The translations under genes were made by a program, and so were the position numbers. A stretch of DNA of 64,000 bases from Chitinophaga rupis (GTDB taxonomy: Bacteria > Bacteroidota > Bacteroidia > Chitinophagales > Chitinophagaceae). The number at the start of each line of letters is the position of its first letter. The first letter of the stretch is position 1. Where the stretch lies: the NCBI RefSeq assembly GCF_900109685.1, contig NZ_FOBB01000001.1, positions 1,674,001 to 1,738,000 of the forward strand, read 5' to 3'. Under the pieces are notes generated by a model that saw nothing but the letters and a program-made list of their open reading frames with translations, was not told where the DNA came from and did no database searches. Below are positions 56,929 through 64,000 of this stretch, one piece after another.

Positions 56929-59900
56929 ATGAAAATAACTCTATGCCCGCCCGGGGTTTTCCGGGCGGTACTGGCCCTTGTGCTGTACGTATGCATGAGC
57001 CAATTACCCGTGTACGCACAAAGTGACGGGCTGCCCCGCGGCGCTAACCTGTTGCCCTATCAGCGCTATGAAGCGGAAAACGGCGCCCGTGGCGGTGGCG
57101 CCAGCTTACAATCCTCTCCCCAGTTTATACAAACAGATATTGCTGCTGAAGCATCAGACCAAAAGTATGTAAGCCTGGGTAGTAACGGCGCTTATGTGGA
57201 ATGGACCTTATCCGCACCGGCACAGGGTTTTAACCTGCGCTTCACCATGCCTGATAACAGCACCGGTACCGGCACTTCCGGCACACTGGGCTTGTATGTA
57301 AATGATGTAAAGGTGCGCGACATTGCCCTTTCATCCTACTGGGCCTACCAGTATTTTCCTGCTGCAGATCCGCAGCAAACCCCCTCCGGCGGCAGTACCA
57401 AGATCCTGATGCGTTTTGATGAGGTGCACTTTCGCCTGGATGCAGCTATACAGGCGGGCGATAAGGTGACCATCAAAAAAGATAACAATGATGGTATTAC
57501 CTATGGAGTAGATTTTGTGGAGCTGGAATCAGTACCCACCGCCCTGACCTTACCGGCCAACTATTTATCTGTAACGGATTACGGCGCTAATGGTACGGAT
57601 AATGCGGATGATTTTGCCGCCTTTACCCAATGTATAGCCGCCGCATCCAGCCAGGGAAAAAATGTGTTCATCCCTGCCGGCCGTTTTATACTTAGCAACA
57701 AGCTGCTGCTGAATGTAAGCAACATCAAGATCCAGGGCGCGGGCATCTGGCATACTTATATTTATTTCTCCACCAATGTGCAGTTTTCCGGCGGTATCCT
57801 GGCAAGGGCCAGCCATGTGGAGATATCCAACTTTTCCATGAACACGGCCAACAATGCCCGCCTGGTATATGGCGGCGAGCCTAACCCGCTGGGGCAAATG
57901 TATAAGGTATACAAAGGTTTTATGGGTACCTATGGCGCCGGCTCCTATGTGCACGACATTTGGGTGGAGCATTTTGAATGCGGTTTCTGGATCGGCGGTT
58001 ACGATCCCCCGTACCCGATAGATGTAACTACCAACATGATGATCTCCAAATGCCGCATCCGTAATAACTATGCAGATGGTGTGAACTTTTCACAGGGCAC
58101 CTCCAACTCCACGGTGGAGCAGTCCAGCGTGCGGAATAATGGCGATGATGGTTTGGCGGTATGGCCCTCTACAGATGCGTCTAACAACGTGATGGGCGTG
58201 AACAATACTTTCCGTAACAACACCATTGAAAACAACTGGCGGGCCGGCAGCATTGCCATTTTCGGCGGCACAGGGCACGACATTAACCACAACCTCATTA
58301 AAGATGGGGTAGGCGGGTCCGGTATCCGTTTCACCAACGACTTTGCGGGTTTTACTTTTAAGTATCCCGGTGATGTAATTAAGGTGGCAGAAAATACCAT
58401 CATTGGCTGCGGCACCAGCAACGACCTTTGGAACCAGAAAAGAGGCGCCATTGAGTTTTATGCGCAAACCGGTGTGTTTAATATACAGTTTGATAACACC
58501 ACCATCCTGAACTCGCAGCGCGATGCGGTGCAGCTGTATGGCAACAATTATCATCACCTTATTTTCAACAACACCCTTATAGACGGCACCGGACTGGATC
58601 CTGTGGTACGCGATGTGCCTTCCGATGTTTACGGCGGTTTTGGTATTTATGCGCAGGCCAATTCAGATTCTGCGGTGTTCAACAATCTTACCGTAAGGAA
58701 TGCGGAATCCGGCACTTCCCTGAACCGCAATACAAATTTTAAGCTTATTATACGGGATGTGAATATTCCCGTGACCGGCGTAGTGCTGGTTCCGGCTACA
58801 GATACTACCATAGCTACAGGCAGCAGCTTTCAGCTGAAGGCGAATATTATACCAGTAGATGCTACCAATAAAAATCTCAGCTGGACCTCTTCCAACACAG
58901 CCGCTGTAACGGTAGATGCCAATGGTAAAGTAACAGCTGTAGGTTTAGGCGCAGCAACCATTACCGTAACTACACAAAGCGGCAATTTTACCGCCACCCG
59001 CAAGGTAACGGTAACGCCTGCTGTAAATATTACGGCTACGGATGCAGATGCCGGAGAAGGCAATAACACCGGTACTTTCCGCATCAGCGCTTCTGCCATT
59101 ACGCAAACCGTAACGGTGAATTACACGATCAGCGGTACGGCTGCCAGCGCTGATTACACGGCCAGCCCGGCTTTAACAGGATCGGTAACTTTGTCGCCTA
59201 CCACATTGGCGCAAACTATTACCATTACACCGGTAGATGATAATAGTTTTGAAGGACCGGAAACCCTACGCTTAACACTCAAAGCAGGTATCGGTTACCA
59301 GCTGGGTAATGATACTACGGCCGTGGTCACCATTACGGATAATGACCTGCCGCCCTGTACTGCACCTACCATTGCGCGGGTTACAGGTACTGCACCGGTT
59401 ATTGATCAAAACATTGACGGCGCCTGGTCTGCAGCACCTGTTAAGAGTATTGGCAATGTGGTGCTGGGCGGTGTACCGGCCGGTTACGGCGGGCAGTGGC
59501 GCGCTATGTATGATAACACCAATCTGTATGTATTGGTGCAGGTAAATGATGCTACTAAGATCAATGATTCCGGTGGCAGCTGGTGGGAAGATGATGTGGT
59601 GGAAATTTTTATTGATGGCGATAACAGCAAAACCGCCACTTACGACGGCGCCAATGATTTTCAGCTGGGCTTCCGCTATAACGATAACACTCTGCATGTA
59701 GGTGGCAATTCTGTAACCCGCACCACGGGCATTACTTTTAGCCAATATGCAACTGCTACCGGCTACAATGTGGAAGCAGCCATTCCCTGGACTACCATTG
59801 GAACCACTGCCGCCCTGGGCAAACCCATTGGCCTGGATGTGCAGCTGGATAATGATGATAATGGTGGCACCCGCGATGCGCAGCTGGCAACCTTTGCCAC

Positions 59901-60948
59901 TACCACTACGGCCTTCCAGGATCCGCGTGTATTCGGCACCGTATATTTAACCAATTGTAATGCTACCAATGTACCGGTAACAGGTGTAAGCGTATCGCCC
60001 GCTACTGCCAGTATTGGCACCGGCGCTACGCAGCAGCTGGTAGCCAGCGTGCTGCCGACCAATGCTTCCAACACCAATGTAAGCTGGAGCTCCAGCAATA
60101 CCAGCGTTGCTACCGTTAACGCAGCCGGGCTGGTGACCGCGGTGGCTGTAGGTACTGCAACTATTACCGTTACTACGGCCGACCAGGGAAAAACAGCCAC
60201 CTGCACGGTAACCGTTACGCAGGGCAGCACCATTTATTACCGTATTAAGAACCGCTGGCAGAACACTTATCTGAATGATGGTGGTGCGCAGGCAAATTAC
60301 GCTGCTTCTCCCTCAGCCACAGATAACAGCTACCAGTGGTCGCTGGAAAATGTAAGCGGCGGATATGTGGAAATTAAGAACCGCGCTACCGGCGAGTATA
60401 TAAATATTGAGCATGCGCTGGATTATGTGGAAGTTACCACCCGCAGCGCCGGCACCCTCAGCTCCCGCTGGGCCATGGAAAATACGGGCGATGGCTACGT
60501 ACGCATCCGCAACGCAGGCCCTTCTAACGACTATATTCATATAGAGAACCTGAGAGGTTACGCGCAGCATGGCATGATGTATCCTGTTTGGCAAAGCGCC
60601 CAATGGCAGCTGGAACAGGTGCCTGCCAACGCATTGGCCCGTAGCGGCAACACACCGGCCTTGTCCATTAGTAACCCCAATAACGGGCAAAAGCTGTTGC
60701 CTTCCACAGCGGCCATTACCCTGGAAGTATATCCCAACCCTGCCGTGAGTGAGCTGAAACTACAGTCTAAAGATGATCTGTCGGGCGGTATAATATACAT
60801 CCTGAACAGCAGCGGTAACATTGTAATGCGCACCAATGCAGCGGCGCGTACAGTGAACATTGCTGCTTTACCACCGGGCGTTTATACATTGCTGTTCACT
60901 CAAAAAACGCAAAAGATCACAAAACGGTTTGTGAAAATACCACAGTAA
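56929..60948 (+). CDS. Secreted multidomain GH87-like alpha-1,3-glucanase (mutanase), T9SS substrate
   Basis: 1339 residues. Order: signal peptide (1-31, ending VYAQ); a CBM-like beta sandwich (about 40-200, QRYEAENGARGGGASLQ); a right-handed beta-helix with GH87 features (about 205-610: LSVTDYGANGTDNADDFAAF, SKCRIRNNYADGVNFSQGTS with Asp383, VRNNGDDGLAVW with Asp406-Asp407); a Big2 domain (about 615-697); a Calx-beta-like domain (about 700-803); a CBM9-like domain (about 805-1007, VIDQNIDGAWSAAPVKS); a second Big2 (about 1014-1097); a ricin-like trefoil (about 1098-1230, YYRIKNRWQNTYLNDGG); and a T9SS sorting domain (VYPNPAVSELKL to the end). It would attack insoluble alpha-1,3-glucan outside the cell. 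The Asp triad is the GH87 pattern; the substrate is inferred. Confidence 0.9.
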   Translation: MKITLCPPGVFRAVLALVLYVCMSQLPVYAQSDGLPRGANLLPYQRYEAENGARGGGASLQSSPQFIQTDIAAEASDQKYVSLGSNGAYVEWTLSAPAQGFNLRFTMPDNSTGTGTSGTLGLYVNDVKVRDIALSSYWAYQYFPAADPQQTPSGGSTKILMRFDEVHFRLDAAIQAGDKVTIKKDNNDGITYGVDFVELESVPTALTLPANYLSVTDYGANGTDNADDFAAFTQCIAAASSQGKNVFIPAGRFILSNKLLLNVSNIKIQGAGIWHTYIYFSTNVQFSGGILARASHVEISNFSMNTANNARLVYGGEPNPLGQMYKVYKGFMGTYGAGSYVHDIWVEHFECGFWIGGYDPPYPIDVTTNMMISKCRIRNNYADGVNFSQGTSNSTVEQSSVRNNGDDGLAVWPSTDASNNVMGVNNTFRNNTIENNWRAGSIAIFGGTGHDINHNLIKDGVGGSGIRFTNDFAGFTFKYPGDVIKVAENTIIGCGTSNDLWNQKRGAIEFYAQTGVFNIQFDNTTILNSQRDAVQLYGNNYHHLIFNNTLIDGTGLDPVVRDVPSDVYGGFGIYAQANSDSAVFNNLTVRNAESGTSLNRNTNFKLIIRDVNIPVTGVVLVPATDTTIATGSSFQLKANIIPVDATNKNLSWTSSNTAAVTVDANGKVTAVGLGAATITVTTQSGNFTATRKVTVTPAVNITATDADAGEGNNTGTFRISASAITQTVTVNYTISGTAASADYTASPALTGSVTLSPTTLAQTITITPVDDNSFEGPETLRLTLKAGIGYQLGNDTTAVVTITDNDLPPCTAPTIARVTGTAPVIDQNIDGAWSAAPVKSIGNVVLGGVPAGYGGQWRAMYDNTNLYVLVQVNDATKINDSGGSWWEDDVVEIFIDGDNSKTATYDGANDFQLGFRYNDNTLHVGGNSVTRTTGITFSQYATATGYNVEAAIPWTTIGTTAALGKPIGLDVQLDNDDNGGTRDAQLATFATTTTAFQDPRVFGTVYLTNCNATNVPVTGVSVSPATASIGTGATQQLVASVLPTNASNTNVSWSSSNTSVATVNAAGLVTAVAVGTATITVTTADQGKTATCTVTVTQGSTIYYRIKNRWQNTYLNDGGAQANYAASPSATDNSYQWSLENVSGGYVEIKNRATGEYINIEHALDYVEVTTRSAGTLSSRWAMENTGDGYVRIRNAGPSNDYIHIENLRGYAQHGMMYPVWQSAQWQLEQVPANALARSGNTPALSISNPNNGQKLLPSTAAITLEVYPNPAVSELKLQSKDDLSGGIIYILNSSGNIVMRTNAAARTVNIAALPPGVYTLLFTQKTQKITKRFVKIPQ

Positions 60949-60968
60949 CCTGTTGGCGCAGGAACATA

Positions 60969-61006
60969 AAAGCCCTCCCGGAATAGCTCCGGGGGGCTTT
61001 TTTTTA
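60969..61006 (+). terminator. Rho-independent terminator of the alpha-glucan locus
   Basis: AAGCCCTCCCGGA and TCCGGGGGGCTT pair across a 5-base loop, followed by eight T. It lies 20 bases after the GH87 gene stop. The 61007-61252 gap that follows is AT-rich with no recognised feature. Confidence 0.92.
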
Positions 61007-61252
61007 TATTAACATCCCCCGGTCACGATAAAATGGGGAAAGCCGTTCCATATTAATTTTTTTTGATGATGTGCTCTTTTTATGGCGGGATGCATTGAAA
61101 TGGCCGGCCTATTTAGTAAATTAACAGTGGTAATACGATTTTCAGTTAAGCCCATTAGCCTGTTCTTAGACCTGCAGCCTTATTAACCATTCAAAAAGAT
61201 TAAACCTGCCATGCAACATCAAAAATGGTATAACTCCCAAATGTTTTAAACA

Positions 61253-61696
61253 ATGCAGGAATATCTACCATCCAAAAATATTCAGCAGGCCGTTCCCTTT
61301 TTTGCAGTAGCAGATATGGAGGCCTCCATCCGCTTTTATGTAGAGGGCCTTGGCTTTGAGATTATTGCCAGATGGGAGCCCCGCGGGAAAATAGAATGGT
61401 GCTGCGTACAGCGGGAAGGCGCCGCAATCATGTTACAGGAGTACCATACGGAGGGGCCTGATGCCTGGAAGCCCGAAGGCAAAGTAGGTGTAGGCGTATC
61501 CATCTGTTTTATTTGTGAAGATGCGCTGGCCCTGTACCACGAGTTTATTGCCAATGGTATCAGCACTACAGAGCCGTTTGTAGGAAATAATATGTGGGTC
61601 ATTAACCTGTATGATCCGGATGGGTATACCCTGAATTTTGAAAGCAGCACAGATGTGCCGGAAGAAACCCGGTATTCTGAGTGGGAACAAGCGTAA
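61253..61696 (+). CDS. VOC-family protein (glyoxalase/bleomycin-resistance type)
   Basis: 147-residue vicinal-oxygen-chelate-fold protein with two beta-alpha-beta-beta-beta modules: AVPFFAVADMEASIRFYVEGLGFEII, a central DALALYHEFIANGIS, and LYDPDGYTLNFES with the family's metal-site Glu near the end. The look is of bleomycin-binding or glyoxalase-I-like proteins in which the first metal residue is not obvious. Substrate unknown. It precedes an LLM-type oxidoreductase by 76 bases. Confidence 0.9.
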   Translation: MQEYLPSKNIQQAVPFFAVADMEASIRFYVEGLGFEIIARWEPRGKIEWCCVQREGAAIMLQEYHTEGPDAWKPEGKVGVGVSICFICEDALALYHEFIANGISTTEPFVGNNMWVINLYDPDGYTLNFESSTDVPEETRYSEWEQA

Positions 61697-61772
61697 TGAC
61701 GCCGCCCCGCGCCAGGCTGTATATCTCGCTGTATTGCCTTAAATTGTAGGCGGATAAAAAACCGTCTACTTT

Positions 61773-62807
61773 ATGGAACTGGGGATCAGCACATTTGGAG
61801 AAGTACAGCCGGAAGGCGTAACAGGTAACGCAGCACAATCTTACCTGCGTATGCAGGAAATTATTGAAGAAGCCAGGCTGGCCGATGCCGTTGGGCTGGA
61901 TGTGTTTGCAGTAGGGGAGCATCACCGGCCTGATTTTGTTATATCCGCCCCGGAAGTAGTCCTGGGCGCAATTGCCGCTGTTACAAAAAATATTCGTTTA
62001 ACCAGCTCCGTTATTGTGCTCAGCTCTGCTGATCCCGTACGTACCTTTCAGCAGTTTGCCACCGTTGATCTGTTATCCGGCGGACGGGTGGAGATCCTGG
62101 CCGGCCGTGGCTCCTTCACAGAATCTTATCCTTTGTTCGGTTACAACCTGGCAGATTACGATGCTTTGTTTGAGGAAAAGCTGAACATGCTGTTACAGAT
62201 CAACCAGCATGAAACCCTCACCTGGAAAGGGAAGTTCCGGGCGCCTGTCAGCAACCGCGGTGTTTATCCAAGACCTTACCAGGCAGCTTTGCCCATTTGG
62301 CTGGCCATAGGTGGTACGCCGGCATCTGCGGTACGTGCAGGCAAGCTCAATTTGCCTTTAACGCTGGCCATTTTAGGTGGCCGCCCCAGCCAGTATGTAC
62401 AATTGATCGATTTATACCGGCAGTCGGCCCAAACAGCAGGCCACGATCCTGCACAGCTGCCGCTGGCCATCAATTCCCAGTTTTATGTGGCCGATAGTTC
62501 AGACCAGGCAGCAGATGAGTTTTTCCCATCTTACCAGGTGCTCATGAACCGTGTAGGTAAAGAGCGCGGCTGGCCGCCCCTTACACGGAACCAGTTTGAA
62601 TACCTGCGTATGCCGGAAGGTCCCTTGTTTGTAGGCAGCGTGCAGGAGATCATTGATAAGCTGCTGTACCAGCATCAGCTGTTCAATAATACCCGTTTCC
62701 TGGCGCAGCTGGTAAAGGGTTATATTACGCACGACAAAGTATTGCATGCTATTGAGCTGTTCGGAAAAAAAATAGCTCCGGCCGTGCGGGAAGCATTGGG
62801 TAAATAA
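61773..62807 (+). CDS. LLM-class flavin-dependent oxidoreductase
   Basis: 344 residues of the bacterial-luciferase-like (LLM) fold that binds FMN or F420; Bacteroidota lack F420, so FMN is expected. Landmarks: EEARLADAVGLDVFAVGEHHRPDF, TKNIRLTSSVIVLSSADPVRTFQQFATVDLLSGGRVEILAGRGSF, and PIWLAIGGTPASAVRAGKL. This is the alkanal-monooxygenase-like group often acting on small organosulfur, xenobiotic or acyl substrates. The FMN reductase is not encoded here. It may form an operon with the VOC gene. Confidence 0.93.
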   Translation: MELGISTFGEVQPEGVTGNAAQSYLRMQEIIEEARLADAVGLDVFAVGEHHRPDFVISAPEVVLGAIAAVTKNIRLTSSVIVLSSADPVRTFQQFATVDLLSGGRVEILAGRGSFTESYPLFGYNLADYDALFEEKLNMLLQINQHETLTWKGKFRAPVSNRGVYPRPYQAALPIWLAIGGTPASAVRAGKLNLPLTLAILGGRPSQYVQLIDLYRQSAQTAGHDPAQLPLAINSQFYVADSSDQAADEFFPSYQVLMNRVGKERGWPPLTRNQFEYLRMPEGPLFVGSVQEIIDKLLYQHQLFNNTRFLAQLVKGYITHDKVLHAIELFGKKIAPAVREALGK

Positions 62808-62873
62808 CAGCACTGACGCACTATGCCCGCTATATTGTCGCTATTACACCGCCCTTACGTGCACATTCTTATT

Positions 62874-62881
62874 TAAGTTTG
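62874..62881 (+). promoter_or_regulatory. -7 promoter box before the atypical SDR
   Basis: TAAGTTTG matches TAnnTTTG and lies 21 bases before the ATG at 62903. Confidence 0.55.
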
Positions 62882-62902
62882 TTTTAATCAAAAACTACCA
62901 CC

Positions 62903-63706
62903 ATGTTATTGCAAAACAAGAATGCTGTTATCTATGGAGCAGGCGGCTCATTAGGCGGCGCGGTAGCAAAAGCGCTGGCCGCAGCAGGCGCACAGGTATT
63001 TCTTACCGGCCTGCACCTGGAAAATGTGCAGCAGCTGGCAAACGCGATCTGTGCCGCAGGCGGCCGGGCAGAAGCAGCTGTGGTAGATGCATTGGACGAA
63101 AAAGCTATTGAAACGCATATACAGCAGGTAAAGCAGAAAGCAGGTACCATAGATATTTCTTATAACGCCATCGGCCTGGAAGCTAAACAGAATATTCCGC
63201 TGGTTGAGATGGCGCTGGCCGACTTTCTACGGCCGGTGAACATTGCCATGCACACACAATTCCTGACTGCAACGGCAGCCGGCAGGGTAATGATGGCCCA
63301 GGGTTCCGGCGTTATTTTATCGCTTACTGCTACACCGGCTGGTATTGGTTATCCATTGGTAGGTGGTTTTGGACCGGCCTGTTGTGCCATGGAAAGTTTT
63401 TCCCGCGACCTGGCATCGGAGCTGGGGCCCCATGGGGTGCGGGTGGTAAATATGCGCTCCGGCGGATCGCCTGACTCCCGCGTTTTTGCAGAAGCCATCG
63501 CCAGCTCACCAGCTGCACCGGAATTTTTAGTGAAACTGAGGGCAGACACCATGCTTAAAAAGTTGCCTCCAATGGCGGATATTGCCAATACTGCCGTATT
63601 CCTGGCCTCTGACCTGGCCGGCTCCATTACCGGTGTTACCATTGATATTACCTGCGGTACCACCAATGCCCTGAATTATAAAATGCCCAACATTCCGCTG
63701 AAATAA
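62903..63706 (+). CDS. SDR-fold protein lacking the catalytic Tyr and Lys
   Basis: 267 residues with the Rossmann fold of short-chain dehydrogenases: cofactor loop IYGAGGSLGGAVAKAL, the NNAG position changed to YNAIG, a late strand VRVVNMRSGGSPDS and closing FLASDLAGSITGVTIDITCG. At the active site, where classical SDRs have YxxxK, this protein has GGFGPACCAMESF: the Tyr is Phe and the Lys is Cys. It is therefore unlikely to work as a normal dehydrogenase and may bind cofactor as a sensor, act as a different enzyme type, or be an inactive relic. The reading frame is intact. Confidence 0.85.
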   Translation: MLLQNKNAVIYGAGGSLGGAVAKALAAAGAQVFLTGLHLENVQQLANAICAAGGRAEAAVVDALDEKAIETHIQQVKQKAGTIDISYNAIGLEAKQNIPLVEMALADFLRPVNIAMHTQFLTATAAGRVMMAQGSGVILSLTATPAGIGYPLVGGFGPACCAMESFSRDLASELGPHGVRVVNMRSGGSPDSRVFAEAIASSPAAPEFLVKLRADTMLKKLPPMADIANTAVFLASDLAGSITGVTIDITCGTTNALNYKMPNIPLK

Positions 63707-63736
63707 CATTTTTGTACTTTTTAGCTAACTTAGGGC

Positions 63737-64000
63737 ATGGTTACACGTTATTATGCCCTGCTATTACTATGCTTAGCTGCAGGCAGTTCCACTTTAGCCC
63801 AGGATATACCGGTGGTGGCGCCCGGCGCCACTGTAAAGGAAGTAGCAAAACAATTTGCGTTTACCGAAGGACCCGCGGTAAATAAACAGGGCGATATTTA
63901 TTTTACCGATCAGCCGAATGATAAGATCTGGAAGTACGATGTGAATGGAAAGCTGTCATTGTTCATGGACAAAACAGGCCGCTCCAATGGATTGTACTTT
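63737..64000 (+). CDS. Exported SMP-30/gluconolactonase-like protein (partial, 3' end outside window)
   Basis: 88 codons visible from an ATG at 63737 to the window edge. A signal peptide (YYALLLLCLAAGSSTLAQ) precedes the first blades of a six-bladed propeller: QFAFTEGPAVNKQGDIYFTD, PNDKIWKYDVNGKLSLFMDK, TGRSNGLYF. The Glu of FTEGPAV is the metal ligand typical of SMP-30/gluconolactonases. Likely a periplasmic lactonase of sugar acids. It begins 30 bases after the SDR gene, perhaps in the same transcript. Confidence 0.85.
   Translation, partial: MVTRYYALLLLCLAAGSSTLAQDIPVVAPGATVKEVAKQFAFTEGPAVNKQGDIYFTDQPNDKIWKYDVNGKLSLFMDKTGRSNGLYF

Noticed and set aside
59763..60233. 156-codon Val-rich open frame on the minus strand
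   Set aside because: It is the antisense of the Thr/Ala-rich second Big2 module in the GH87 protein; repetitive Thr codons give long open antisense frames.
1..64000. tRNA, rRNA, IS element, prophage or integrase genes
   Set aside because: None was recognised on either strand; base composition and gene style look even along the window apart from the intergenic repeats.

Overview
The window looks like a chromosomal piece of a Bacteroidota genome, most likely Chitinophagaceae (Chitinophaga-like). The evidence is two SusC/SusD pairs, an ECF sigma/FecR unit, an Oar-type receptor, a T9SS sorting domain, GH97, GH87 and GH46 enzymes, and several TAnnTTTG promoter boxes. No rRNA, tRNA, CRISPR array, IS element or phage gene was recognised. 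Both ends cut through genes: a sensor kinase on the left and an SMP-30-like protein on the right.

Layout. 1-7.3 kb: an OmpR/EnvZ-type pair, a YceI protein, a small secreted protein, and an NtrC-type regulator that overlaps tail-to-tail with a large hybrid kinase. 7.3-9.9 kb: a PhyH-type dioxygenase preceded by a 25-codon leader peptide ending in four Cys codons, then an SDR. 9.9-22.1 kb: one co-directional block with sigma factor, anti-sigma factor, SusC, SusD, exported RidA, exported SelA/DgaE-like PLP enzyme, exported amidohydrolase, exported RraA-like aldolase and a BASS transporter, closed by a terminator. 22.4-29 kb: a repeat lipoprotein, a TetR/MFS module, GH46 chitosanase with an SGNH esterase, and a FrnE/HxlR divergon. 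29.2-41.1 kb: an Oar-like receptor, four DJ-1/PfpI-fold proteins (three fused to AraC domains), small proteins and a second TetR/MFS module. 41.1-45 kb: an orphan molybdenum hydroxylase subunit, a small lipoprotein, a YciI-like protein and an AraC regulator. 45.3-47.8 kb: an SGNH-like/MBOAT acyltransferase pair. 47.9-61 kb: a polysaccharide locus (TPR membrane regulator, SusC, SusD, GH97, multidomain GH87) that points to alpha-1,3-glucan. 61.2-64 kb: VOC protein, LLM oxidoreductase, atypical SDR and the start of an SMP-30-like gene.

Two parts deserve most attention. The first is the leader before the PhyH gene. Its tandem Cys codons lie on an RNA arm that can pair with either of two flanking segments, as in an attenuator, which would tie the dioxygenase to cysteine or sulfur supply. 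The second is the sigma/FecR-SusCD block, in which a whole predicted pathway (deacylation, PLP-dependent ammonia elimination, imine hydrolysis, retro-aldol cleavage, import of the product) carries export signals and would run in the periplasm. Functions in both cases are inferred.

Intergenic DNA also carries several families of short-period, self-complementary repeats (motifs around CCATGGTCC, TTAGCTTTTAGC, CTGCCAACTGCC, GATTTACGATTTTAGATC and AATTACGAATT) that no gene explains.
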